64,000 nt of DNA from an uncultured Caulobacterales bacterium (GTDB lineage: Bacteria > Pseudomonadota > Alphaproteobacteria > Caulobacterales > Caulobacteraceae): the NCBI GenBank assembly GCA_903884425.1, contig CAISEP010000014.1, positions 372,001-436,000 on the forward strand, written 5' to 3'. The notes beneath the pieces are model-generated. The model was given only the letters and a program-made list of their open reading frames with translations. It had not been told where the DNA came from and searched no databases. Position 1 is the first letter of the stretch; the number at the start of each line of letters is the position of its first letter. Positions 26,026-34,146 of this stretch are shown here, one piece after another. The translations under genes and the position numbers were made by a program.

Positions 26026-26702
26026 GCCGGCCCGCGGTCGAGATGCTGCCGGACCGAGGCGAACACCTTGCGGAACATCTCCGGCGTCAGGCGGCCGGTG
26101 TTCGTGTTGAGCCGCGAGCAGTGGTAGCTGCTGAACAGGCGAAGGGCCCCCAGATCGGTCTCCACCCCGTGTCCGGCGGCCGCGGCCCCGGGCTTGTGGC
26201 CCAGTGCGCGCAGCACGTTGCGGCGGGAGACATCCCCCAGCGTCACGATGGCCCGCAGGTTCGGCAGGCTGGCAATCCGGGCCGCCAGGAAGGGACGGCA
26301 GGTGGATTCCTCCTCCGGGGTCGGGCGGTTGCCGGGGGGCGCGCAGCGGACGGCGTTCGTGACCATGCAGTCCACCAGCTCCAGCCCGTCATCGATCCGC
26401 GCCGCATAGACGCCCCGGGCAAATCCGTACCGGAGGAGGGTGTCATAGAGCAGCACCCCGGCATAGTCGCCCGTGAACGGCCGGGAGGTCCGGTTGGCCC
26501 CCATCCGCCCCGGGGCAAGCCCGACGACCAGCAGCCGTGCGTCTGTACTGCCGAACGAGGGGGCCGGGCCGTTGAACCAGTCCGGGTGGGCCTGACGGTT
26601 CTCCATCCGGTAGCCAACCAGCCGCGGGCACAGGGGGCAGTCCCGTCCAGGCTCCGGCGAGGCTGCGGTCACGGGGGAGGGGCGCGTGCGGGATGCGGAC
26701 AT
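26022..26702 (-). CDS. Uracil-DNA glycosylase, family 5 (UDGb type)
   Basis: This 226-residue DNA repair enzyme has a Cys-rich N-terminus (CPLCPRL) with a further Cys in NAVRCAPP and CRPF, consistent with the four Fe-S ligands of family 4/5. Motif 1 is VVGLAPGRMGANRTSRPFTGDYAG. The family 5 form has Ala rather than a polar catalytic residue there, which is seen here (GLAPGRMGAN). The second motif is SYHCSRLNTNTGRLT. UDGb enzymes remove uracil and other deaminated purines or pyrimidines. It is followed by a coupled MFS gene and preceded, 5 bp away, by a NYN-domain gene on the same strand. Confidence 0.92.
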   Translation of the reverse strand: MSASRTRPSPVTAASPEPGRDCPLCPRLVGYRMENRQAHPDWFNGPAPSFGSTDARLLVVGLAPGRMGANRTSRPFTGDYAGVLLYDTLLRYGFARGVYAARIDDGLELVDCMVTNAVRCAPPGNRPTPEEESTCRPFLAARIASLPNLRAIVTLGDVSRRNVLRALGHKPGAAAAGHGVETDLGALRLFSSYHCSRLNTNTGRLTPEMFRKVFASVRQHLDRGPA

Positions 26703-26707
26703 GACCC

Positions 26708-27307
26708 TCAGTCCTGGTGGGCGCCGCCGGTCCCGTCCTCGTCCGCGTCCTGCAGATAGCGCGGTGCCGGTGCCTGCCGCGGCCGCCCGATCAGGGTGGC
26801 CAGGTCCTGCAGGTCGACGAAGGTGTCGGCCTGGCGGCGGAGGTCATCGGAGACCATCGGAGGCTGGGACTTCACCGTCGAGACGACCGTCACCCGCACG
26901 CCCTTGCGCTGGACCGCATCGATCAGCCGCCGGAAATCCCCGTCGCCAGAGAACAGCACGATGTGATCCACCGAGGGCGCGATCTCCAGCATGTCCACCG
27001 CGATCTCGATGTCCATGTTCCCCTTGGTCCGGGTCAGGCCGGTGGAGGCCTCGGTGTAGCGGCGCACGGGCTTGGTCACCATGGTGAAGCCGTTGTAGTC
27101 CAGCCAGTCCACCAGCGGTCGGATCGGCGAATATTCCTGATCCTCGACAATGGCGGTGTAATAGTAGGCGCGGACCAGAATTCCGCGCTTGCGGAACTCC
27201 TCCAGCAGCTTCTTGTAGTCGATGTCGAAATTGAGGGTCTTCACGGCGGCGTAGAGGTTGGACCCATCAATGAACAGCGCCAGTCGATCCGTCGGATAAA
27301 ACGTCAT
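26708..27307 (-). CDS. NYN domain (LabA/DUF88) protein, PIN-like nuclease fold
   Basis: The 199 residues have the three acidic clusters of NYN/PIN-like metal-dependent RNases: ALFIDGSNLYAAV (Asp14), KGNMDIEIAVDML, and VLFSGDGDFRRLIDAVQRKG. The Tyr-rich stretch RAYYYTAIVEDQEYSP is typical of the LabA subgroup. RNase activity is known for some NYN proteins; the target here is unknown. ATG 27305-27307 lies 23 bp from the folK ATG on the opposite strand, so promoters overlap. It heads an apparent NYN-UDGb-MFS operon. The C-terminal ~25 residues are Asp/Gly/Gln-rich. Confidence 0.88.
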   Translation of the reverse strand: MTFYPTDRLALFIDGSNLYAAVKTLNFDIDYKKLLEEFRKRGILVRAYYYTAIVEDQEYSPIRPLVDWLDYNGFTMVTKPVRRYTEASTGLTRTKGNMDIEIAVDMLEIAPSVDHIVLFSGDGDFRRLIDAVQRKGVRVTVVSTVKSQPPMVSDDLRRQADTFVDLQDLATLIGRPRQAPAPRYLQDADEDGTGGAHQD

Positions 27308-27330
27308 GAAATCAAAATCCCAGTCTCGAA

Positions 27331-27852
27331 ATGAATCAGAACAGCCTTGATGACGCCGTTGTTATAGCACTCGGCGGGAACCTGCCGAGTCTTCATGGCG
27401 GGCCGAGGGAGACCCTGGCCTCTGCCCTTCGCTGTCTGCCCGGGGAGGGGCTGGAACCGGTTTCCATTTCCGGATGGTGGCGCTCCACGGCCTGGCCGGA
27501 TTCCGATGCGCCTGAGTACATCAATGCCGTCGCCCTTGTCGAGACAGCGCTCGGTCCCGCGGAGGTGCTGGCGGCCCTGCACCGGATCGAGGACCGTCAC
27601 GGACGAATCCGCTCCGCCCTGAATGCGCCGCGCACCCTCGACCTCGATCTGATCGCCCATGGCCGCGCCGTGTGGCCGGGGCCCGGCCTCGTCCTGCCCC
27701 ATCCCCGGGCGGCGGAGCGCCTGTTCGTCATGGGTCCCCTGGCCGAGATCGCCCCCGACTGGCACCATCCGGTCACCGGCCGAACCGCTCGGGAACTGGC
27801 GGCAGAGGCCGGCGTGGGGAGGGACAGCCGGCCGCTGTCACCGGCGGCCTGA
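27331..27852 (+). CDS. folK: 2-Amino-4-hydroxy-6-hydroxymethyldihydropteridine diphosphokinase
   Basis: This 173-residue folate-biosynthesis enzyme transfers pyrophosphate from ATP to 6-hydroxymethyl-7,8-dihydropterin. The opening ALGGNLPSLHGGP has the conserved GxN. The Trp/Tyr-rich loop is SGWWRSTAWPDSDAPEYINAVA, and the signature APRTLDLDLIAHG carries the two Mg2+-binding Asp residues. VLPHPRAAERLFVMGPLAEIAPDW closes the fold. The length is usual for the family. The first ATG at 27331 lies in the divergent gap with the NYN gene. The gene is convergent with the lytic transglycosylase. Confidence 0.95.
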   Translation: MNQNSLDDAVVIALGGNLPSLHGGPRETLASALRCLPGEGLEPVSISGWWRSTAWPDSDAPEYINAVALVETALGPAEVLAALHRIEDRHGRIRSALNAPRTLDLDLIAHGRAVWPGPGLVLPHPRAAERLFVMGPLAEIAPDWHHPVTGRTARELAAEAGVGRDSRPLSPAA

Positions 27853-27858
27853 CACGCC

Positions 27859-29532
27859 TCAGGGCTGGTCCAGCACGGCCTTGATCTGGCGGGCGGCGCT
27901 GGCGGCGGCATCCAGCGTGCGGGAGGTCTGGCCCAGCATCAGGCGGTAGATCCAGTAGTTGGCCACCACCCGCTGCACATATTCCCGGGTCTCGCCGCCA
28001 GGCGTACTTTCGAGGATCAGCAGGCTGTCCGCGCCCGGCATCTGGGCTGCGGTCTTGATGATCGTCCCGGGACCGGAATTGTAGGCAGCGATGGCGTGCA
28101 CCAGATCGCCCTTGGTCGCCTCCAGCAGGCGGCTGACATAGTCCTGTCCGATCCGCAGGTTCAGCGCCGGGTCCTTCAGGGCGGTGGGATCCCGCATCAG
28201 CCCGTCGTCCTGCGTCACCCGGGCCGCCGTGGTCGGAGTCAGCTGCATCAGCCCATAGGCCCCCGCCGTGCTCGACGCATCGGGGTTGAACCGGCTCTCC
28301 TGTTTGACCAGGGCATAGACCAGGGCCTTTTCCAGGGTGTAGCCGCCGATCGGATAGAAGTCCGGCGTCTGGTAGGACGACAGGTCGAAGGTGCGCCGCC
28401 CGTGTCCGATGTCCGTCGGCGACGACAGGGGCGCGCCCAGGGCCAGGGCCAGGGCGGCCCAGCGACGCCGGTCTGCACCGGCGGGCGCACCCAGCAGGGC
28501 CGTGCGAAGCTCGAGCCCCGCCTCAGACCGGAAACCCAGCTGGGCGAAGGCCGCGGCCCGGTGGGCCCGGGGATCGGTGCGGACGAGCCGCATGACCGCC
28601 GTCTCCGGTGTGGCACCGGCGGACGTGGTGCGCGGGGCCTCGTCGCCCCGGCCGGTATCCTCCAGCACCAGGCCCGAAGGCCCGACCGCCGGATCAAGCC
28701 CCAGCTGCCGCTCGGCGATCAGGCCGTAGAAGGTGTAGGGCGTGGCCGCTGCCGTCTGCAGAAAGGCCGGTGCCGCCTCCGCATGACCCCCGGCAATGGC
28801 CGCGCGCGCGGCCCAGTAGGCCCCGGCCGATCGGACCCAGTCGTTCTGCGCCCGATCCCGGGACAGGGCGGCGAACGCGTCCCGCGCCTCGTCGAAATGC
28901 TTCAGCCGGTAGGCCGAAAGGCCCAGGACCCAGTGCTCCCCCGCCGTGCGGGCGAGCCGATAGGCCAGGGAGACGTCCCCGCGGTAATAGGCTTCCCGCG
29001 CCGCTTCGATGCCGCGGGACACGGCGACCCGGGGCTTGGGCGGGGCCTCCAGATGCTCTGCAACGCGCTCCACCCGGGACCAGGCCGCGGCATCGGCGGC
29101 CCCGTCCACTTCCGGGTCCGGACTGGGCAGCGGCAGCTCGGACGCGATCTGGCGCTTGCGCGCCACGGCCCAGACCCGATCGGCTCCGGGCAGCTGGTGA
29201 TATTTCTGCAGCCAGGTCTTCAGTTCCGCAAAGCTGGCCGAATAGGTGGGGGACATCAGCTTCTCGAAGGTCACACGACCGACGAGGCAGGGGTCGTGGA
29301 CCTTCTTCAGCTCTGCATCCGCGGTGTCGAAGTCGCCCCGGCGAACGGCGGCGAAGGCCGCGGCATAGGCCCCGAGGTCCGCCGGCTTCAGCACCCGCAC
29401 GGGCAGGGCCGCGGACGGCGCAGAGCTTGCCGCCGCGGGCGCAGCCGCCACCGCCGTCGCCCCCATGAGGCTGACAGTCATCAACAGAACAGCGAGACCG
29501 GTTGGCTGCAACGCATCGCCCTCTGGGGGCAT
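27859..29532 (-). CDS. Lytic transglycosylase, Slt-type (shorter paralogue)
   Basis: The 557 residues start with an N-terminal signal peptide (LAVLLMTVSLMGATAVAAAPAA) and an Ala-rich linker. A helical repeat region (~50-390) leads to a C-terminal SLT domain with catalytic Glu412 in ALVKQESRFNPDAS, then GAYGLMQLTPTTA and HAIAAYNSGPGT. It cleaves peptidoglycan in the periplasm. It differs from the 747-residue Slt at 20958-23201 in having a shorter superhelical arm. The start chosen opens the longest sensible signal peptide; an internal Met 18 residues later is an alternative. It is convergent with folK and lies in tandem after the family 4 uracil-DNA glycosylase. Confidence 0.9.
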   Translation of the reverse strand: MPPEGDALQPTGLAVLLMTVSLMGATAVAAAPAAASSAPSAALPVRVLKPADLGAYAAAFAAVRRGDFDTADAELKKVHDPCLVGRVTFEKLMSPTYSASFAELKTWLQKYHQLPGADRVWAVARKRQIASELPLPSPDPEVDGAADAAAWSRVERVAEHLEAPPKPRVAVSRGIEAAREAYYRGDVSLAYRLARTAGEHWVLGLSAYRLKHFDEARDAFAALSRDRAQNDWVRSAGAYWAARAAIAGGHAEAAPAFLQTAAATPYTFYGLIAERQLGLDPAVGPSGLVLEDTGRGDEAPRTTSAGATPETAVMRLVRTDPRAHRAAAFAQLGFRSEAGLELRTALLGAPAGADRRRWAALALALGAPLSSPTDIGHGRRTFDLSSYQTPDFYPIGGYTLEKALVYALVKQESRFNPDASSTAGAYGLMQLTPTTAARVTQDDGLMRDPTALKDPALNLRIGQDYVSRLLEATKGDLVHAIAAYNSGPGTIIKTAAQMPGADSLLILESTPGGETREYVQRVVANYWIYRLMLGQTSRTLDAAASAARQIKAVLDQP

Positions 29533-29579
29533 CGCGGACGAGGCCCATCGCCCGACAGGTCCACGGACGCCCTGTCTTA

Positions 29580-30413
29580 TTAGGGGGAACCCCGCTCCCG
29601 ATCAAGTCTGGCGGCCACGCTCATCAGATCAGACCAGGCCTGCTTCTTGGCGGCGGGCTGGCGCAGCAGGAAGGCCGGGTGAAGGGTCGGCAGGGTGGGG
29701 CGGGGATGCCCGTCCTCGCCGGTCCATTCGGACCAGCGCCCCCGCAGGCTGAGGATGCCCTCCGGCCGCCCCAGCATGGCCTTGGCGGCGGCACCGCCCA
29801 CCAGCACCAGCAGCTTGGGATCCACCAGCTCGATGGCCCGGGCGACGAAGGGTGCGCAGATGGCCTGCTCCTCCGGCGTGGGGGTGCGGTTGGCCGGGGG
29901 ACGCCAGAAGACGGTGTTGGTGATGAACACCTCCCCCTCCAGTCCGGCGGCGGCCAGCATCCGGTCCAGCAGCTTGCCCGCCTTGCCGACGAAGGGCTGG
30001 CCCTGGATGTCCTCGTCGGCGCCGGGACCTTCGCCGATCAGCATCACCGGCGCATCCGCCCGGCCGCGGGCGAAGACCGACTGCCGCGCCCCCATGGTCT
30101 TCAGGGGGCAGAGCTCGAAGGCGGCAATGGCGGCTGCCAGGGCCTCGAGGCTGTCGGCAGCCCGGGCCAGATCCCGGGCGATGGCGACGGCACTGGCGGT
30201 GCCGACCCCGCCGCCGACCGGGCTCAGCACCAGGGACGTCTCCCCGCGCACGGCGGCCGCAGCCGTGCGGGCGGGCGCGTCGAGGCGGCGGCGACCCGCC
30301 TCCAGCCGGTTGACCGGGGCCTCGGCATAGGCCGTGTCCACCCCCGCCTCGGCCCAGAAGGCCAGAAGGCTGGTCAGGGCCGCATCCGGGGCAAGGGGAG
30401 GGGCAGGGTTCAA
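29580..30413 (-). CDS. Uracil-DNA glycosylase, family 4 (UDGa type)
   Basis: This 277-residue uracil-excision enzyme has motif 1 MLIGEGPGADEDIQGQPFVG. The family 4 GEGPG-x-x-E/D pattern is clear. An Fe-S cluster is implied by Cys in ELCPLKTM and EQAICAPF. The second motif lies in TNTVFWRPPANRTPTPEE, and a final LHPAFLLRQP gives the catalytic His-Pro element. The N-terminal ~100 residues are Ala-rich, longer than in thermophilic UDGa and common in alphaproteobacterial homologues. It is divergent from etfD across ~120 bp. With the family 5 enzyme 3 kb away, the window has two paralogous uracil-removal activities. Confidence 0.93.
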   Translation of the reverse strand: MNPAPPLAPDAALTSLLAFWAEAGVDTAYAEAPVNRLEAGRRRLDAPARTAAAAVRGETSLVLSPVGGGVGTASAVAIARDLARAADSLEALAAAIAAFELCPLKTMGARQSVFARGRADAPVMLIGEGPGADEDIQGQPFVGKAGKLLDRMLAAAGLEGEVFITNTVFWRPPANRTPTPEEQAICAPFVARAIELVDPKLLVLVGGAAAKAMLGRPEGILSLRGRWSEWTGEDGHPRPTLPTLHPAFLLRQPAAKKQAWSDLMSVAARLDRERGSP

Positions 30414-30462
30414 ATCGTCCGTCCGGATGGGAAGGTTGCAGGTGGGTCACAGAAGATGGGGC

Positions 30463-30492
30463 TTGACCACCCTTGCAACACATTCGGATAAG
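30463..30492 (+). promoter_or_regulatory. Candidate sigma-70-type promoter for etfD
   Basis: TTGACC (30463-30468) and GATAAG (30487-30492) are separated by 18 bp, in the divergent gap with the family 4 uracil-DNA glycosylase and 43 bp before the etfD ATG. The -35 box matches 5 of 6 and the -10 box 4 of 6 consensus bases. Such matches are common by chance, so support is modest. Confidence 0.35.
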
Positions 30493-30534
30493 ACAGCCTC
30501 CGGATCAATGGATCCGCGTCAAGGAACCTTGCGC

Positions 30535-32205
30535 ATGAGCGACGCCCCCGAACGCGAGTCGATGGAATATGATGTTGTGATCGTCGGGGGCGGGCCGTCG
30601 GGCCTGTCCGCGGCCATCCGACTGAAGCAACTGGCCGCAGAGGCGGGGGCCGAGGTGTCCGTCGCGCTGGTCGAGAAGGGCTCCGAGGTCGGGGCTCACA
30701 TCCTGTCCGGCGCGGTGATCGATCCCAAGGCCCTGACGGAGCTGTTCCCCGACTGGAAGGACCGCGGCGCGCCGCTGGAGACGCCGGTGACCAGGGACCG
30801 GTTCCTGATGCTCGGCCCGTCGGGGGAGATCTCCCTGCCCATGTGGGCCATGCCGCCCTTCATGCACAATCATGGGTGCTACATCGCCTCCCTGGCCAAT
30901 GTGTGCCGGTGGCTGGCCACCCAGGCCGAGGAGTTGGGGGTCGAGATCTATCCGGGCTTTGCCGCGTCAGAGCTGGTGAAGCGGGAGGATGGCTCGATCA
31001 AGGGCGTGGTGGTCGGCGTCGTCGGCATCGGCAAGGACGGCGAGGAAAAGCCGGACTACCAGCCGGGCATGGAACTGCACGGCCGCTATGTGTTCATCGC
31101 CGAGGGCGTGCGCGGGTCGCTGGCCAAGCAGGTCATCGCCAACTTCAAGCTGGACGAGGGGCGCGAGCCGCAGAAGTTCGGCATCGGCATCAAGGAACTG
31201 TGGCAGGTGCCCCCGGAAAAGCACCAGCCGGGCCTGGCCCAGCACAGCTTCGGCTGGCCGCTGGACGACAAGACTGGCGGCGGCTCGTTCATGTACCACT
31301 TCGGGGACAACTACGTGGCCGTCGGCTTCGTGCTGCACCTGAACTACAAGAACCCCTACATCTCGCCCTTCGACGAGTTCCAGCGCTTCAAGCAGCACCT
31401 GTCCGTGCGGCCGCATCTGGAAGGCGGTCGCCGCATCGCCTACGGGGCGCGGGCGATCACGGAGGGCGGGCTTCAGTCCGTGCCGAAGCTGTCCTTCCCC
31501 GGCGGCGTGCTGATCGGCTGCTCTGCCGGTTTCGTGAACGTTCCGCGGATCAAGGGCAGCCACAATGCCATGAAGACCGGCATGCTGGCGGCGGAGGCGG
31601 CCTTCACCGCCCTGCAGGCCGGCCGCGGCGGGGACGAGCTGACGGAATACCAGACCGGCTACGAGCGCAGCTGGGTCTACAAGGAGCTGAAGCTTGTCCG
31701 CAACGCCAAGCCCCTGTGGTCGCGGTTCGGCACCTTCATCGGCATTCCCCTGGGCGGCCTCGACATGTGGACCAACCAGCTGTTCGGCTTCTCCCTGTTC
31801 GGCACGCTGAAGCACGGCAAGACCGACGCCCAGTCCACGGGCCTGGCCAAGGACTACAAGCCGATCAGCTATCCCAAGCCGGACGGGGTGATCAGCTTCG
31901 ACAAGCTGAGCTCGGTGTTCATCTCCAACACCAATCACGAGGAAGACCAGCCCGCGCACCTGCGGCTGAAGGACCCGTCGGTCCCGATCTCGGTGAACCT
32001 GCCCAAGTACGGGGAGCCCGCGCGGCTCTACTGCCCGGCGGGGGTGTACGAGGTGGTCTATGACGAGCAGCAGGCCAACCCGAAGTTCGTGATCAACGCC
32101 CAGAACTGCGTCCACTGCAAGACCTGCGACATCAAGGACCCGTCGCAGAACATCGTCTGGACGACGCCGGAAGGCGGCGGCGGCCCGAACTATCCGAACA
32201 TGTGA
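30535..32205 (+). CDS. etfD: Electron transfer flavoprotein-ubiquinone oxidoreductase
   Basis: This 556-residue membrane-associated enzyme passes electrons from ETF to ubiquinone, linking fatty-acid and amino-acid oxidation to respiration. The FAD motif VVIVGGGPSGLSAAIRL is at ~14-30. A central ubiquinone-binding region includes LSGAVIDPKAL and GCSAGFVNVPRIKGSHNAMK. The C-terminal [4Fe-4S] site has Cys in LYCPAGVYE and in NCVHCKTCDIKDP. The terminus PEGGGGPNYPNM is the conserved family end. ATG 30535 has AAGGAAC 9 nt upstream. The gene is divergent from the uracil-DNA glycosylase and is followed by a hairpin. ETF subunits are not in the window. Confidence 0.96.
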   Translation: MSDAPERESMEYDVVIVGGGPSGLSAAIRLKQLAAEAGAEVSVALVEKGSEVGAHILSGAVIDPKALTELFPDWKDRGAPLETPVTRDRFLMLGPSGEISLPMWAMPPFMHNHGCYIASLANVCRWLATQAEELGVEIYPGFAASELVKREDGSIKGVVVGVVGIGKDGEEKPDYQPGMELHGRYVFIAEGVRGSLAKQVIANFKLDEGREPQKFGIGIKELWQVPPEKHQPGLAQHSFGWPLDDKTGGGSFMYHFGDNYVAVGFVLHLNYKNPYISPFDEFQRFKQHLSVRPHLEGGRRIAYGARAITEGGLQSVPKLSFPGGVLIGCSAGFVNVPRIKGSHNAMKTGMLAAEAAFTALQAGRGGDELTEYQTGYERSWVYKELKLVRNAKPLWSRFGTFIGIPLGGLDMWTNQLFGFSLFGTLKHGKTDAQSTGLAKDYKPISYPKPDGVISFDKLSSVFISNTNHEEDQPAHLRLKDPSVPISVNLPKYGEPARLYCPAGVYEVVYDEQQANPKFVINAQNCVHCKTCDIKDPSQNIVWTTPEGGGGPNYPNM

Positions 32206-32214
32206 CGCAAGAAC

Positions 32215-32239
32215 GGCCGGGGCCCGACGCGCCCCGGCC
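32215..32239 (+). terminator. Hairpin terminator candidate after etfD
   Basis: GGCCGGGGC (32215-32223) and GCCCCGGCC (32231-32239) form a perfect 9-bp GC stem with a 7-nt loop, 9 bp after the etfD stop. Only CTTGC follows, so the T-tract is poor. It may attenuate rather than fully stop transcription into the TPR gene. Confidence 0.5.
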
Positions 32240-32276
32240 CTTGCAGGCGCGGCCGAAATCATGGGACTGTCGGCCG

Positions 32277-34106
32277 ATGAAGCTCTTTCCGGTTCAGGCT
32301 CTCCGTTCCCGGCCCCGGCGGTCACCGGTCCTGCGGCGCACCAGCGTCCTCGGGGCCCTGTTCCTGGCAGGTTGCGCCTCGACGGCGGCCAACGGGCCTG
32401 CACCGCGGATGGTGGCCCCGTCGCCCCCCGCGCTGGCCCCCTCCGACAGCTACGGCCTGTTCCTGTCCGGCCAGCAGGCGGCCTCGGAGGGTGACCTCAC
32501 CCGTTCGGCCGGCCTGTTCGACCAGGCCAGCGTCACGGACCCGCAGGACCCGTTCCTCCGGGCCAAGGCGTTCTCCATCCTCGTCCTGGCCGGTCAGCTG
32601 GATCGCGCGGCGGCCGTCGCCGCCTCCGGGCCGGTGGACGCCGACGACACGGTCACCGGGCTTGTGCTGATCCTTCGGGCCATCAATGCCCTGGCCGAGG
32701 ACCGGGGCCGTGATGCGGAGAGCGCCCTGGCGGACAATCCCGCCCTCGGCCCCCATTCGGTCGCGGCCGCCCTGATCCGTCCCTGGGCTGCGGCTGCGGC
32801 CGGGGACTGGAAGACGGCGACGGCCCCCTCCGGCCCCGGCACCGACAAGCTGGTGGTGGCCTTCGGCGGGGTCGGCCGGGCGCAGTTGCTGGAGCGCAGC
32901 GGTCGGCTCAGCGAGGCCGACGCGGCCTTCAAGGCCATCGCCGCCAGCCGGGAGCCGATCTTCATCCTGGCCTATGGGGCCTTCCTCGAGCGACGGGGCC
33001 GGGCGACGGAGGCCGTGGCCCTCTACACCCAGGCGCTCGCCCGGGCACCCGATGATCCGGCCCTGAGCCTGGCACGCAAGCGGGCCCAGTCCCGGGGCAC
33101 CGCGCCGGCGGCCCCGACCCTGCTGGAAGGACCGGCGGACTGCCTGATCAATCTGGCGGCCCTGCTGATCGGGGATCACCAGCCGGAGGTGGGGCTCAGC
33201 TATCTGCGCCTGGCCCTGCGGCTGGATCCCGGCCGCACCGACGCCTGGGTGCTGGCCGGCGAGACCCTGTCCCAGCTGGGGGACCTGACCGGCAGTCGCG
33301 CGGCCTTCCTCCAGGTCCGGCCCGGCAATCCTTCCTACACGGCGGCGCGCATCCGGCTGGCCCTCAGCTTCCAGCAGGTGGGGGACCGGACCCAGGCCCT
33401 GAAGATCACCCATGATGCCCTGGCTGCCGCGCCCGGGGATGTGGAGACCGAAGTCGTCTATGCGGAACTGCTGCGCGATGCCCAGCGCTATCAGGAAGCG
33501 ATCGCCGTCCTGAACGGGATCGTGACCCGGGCGGGCCCCCGCGGCGTGGACGCCCGCATCTATTATCTGCGCGGTGCCAACGAGGAGCGGTCCGGCAAGT
33601 GGCCGGAGGCGGAAGCCGATCTGAAGCACTCCCTGAAACTGGCACCCAATGCCCCCGACGTGCTGAACTATCTGGGCTTTGCCTGGGTCGACCGGGGAGA
33701 GCACCTCAAGGAAGCCCTGGAGATGCTGCAGCGGGCGGTGGCGCTGGCCCCGGATTCCGGTGCCATTCTCGACAGCCTGGGCTGGGCGCGATATCGCACG
33801 CGGGACTATGCGGGGGCCGTCCGGGATCTGGAAAGGGCGGTCTTCCTCGAGCCGGCCGATGCGGAGATCAACGACCATCTCGGCGATGCCTACTGGCGCA
33901 ATGGTCGCCAGACCGAGGCCCGCTATCAGTGGCAGCACGTCCTCACCCTGGATCCGGACGCCCGCATCCGCACCTCCGTGGAGACCAAGCTGGAACACGG
34001 GCTGGAACCGCTGTCCCTGCCGGCCGCGCCCATGTCCCGGGCCCCTGCGAACGGTCCCGCCGGGCCCCGCGCCCCGGCGTCGGCCCGCCCGGCCCCGGCC
34101 CTCTGA
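32277..34106 (+). CDS. TPR-repeat lipoprotein
   Basis: The 609 residues start with a signal peptide ending in the lipobox LAGC (LGALFLAGCASTAANG), so it is an envelope lipoprotein. Most of the rest is alpha-helical tetratricopeptide repeats, clearest at ~420-570: YLRGANEERSGKWPEAEADL, APDVLNYLGFAWVDRGEHLK, GAILDSLGWARYRTRDYAGA and DAEINDHLGDAYWRNGRQTE. TPR proteins scaffold protein-protein contacts. In Alphaproteobacteria a TPR lipoprotein often precedes ispE, as here (40 bp gap). ATG 32277 is chosen for the signal peptide; the frame upstream runs back into the end of etfD. The C-terminus is Pro/Ala-rich. The specific partner is unknown. Confidence 0.88.
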   Translation: MKLFPVQALRSRPRRSPVLRRTSVLGALFLAGCASTAANGPAPRMVAPSPPALAPSDSYGLFLSGQQAASEGDLTRSAGLFDQASVTDPQDPFLRAKAFSILVLAGQLDRAAAVAASGPVDADDTVTGLVLILRAINALAEDRGRDAESALADNPALGPHSVAAALIRPWAAAAAGDWKTATAPSGPGTDKLVVAFGGVGRAQLLERSGRLSEADAAFKAIAASREPIFILAYGAFLERRGRATEAVALYTQALARAPDDPALSLARKRAQSRGTAPAAPTLLEGPADCLINLAALLIGDHQPEVGLSYLRLALRLDPGRTDAWVLAGETLSQLGDLTGSRAAFLQVRPGNPSYTAARIRLALSFQQVGDRTQALKITHDALAAAPGDVETEVVYAELLRDAQRYQEAIAVLNGIVTRAGPRGVDARIYYLRGANEERSGKWPEAEADLKHSLKLAPNAPDVLNYLGFAWVDRGEHLKEALEMLQRAVALAPDSGAILDSLGWARYRTRDYAGAVRDLERAVFLEPADAEINDHLGDAYWRNGRQTEARYQWQHVLTLDPDARIRTSVETKLEHGLEPLSLPAAPMSRAPANGPAGPRAPASARPAPAL

Positions 34107-34146
34107 GAACCTTCGAGCTCAACCGTCAGCCCTGGTCCGGAATTTC

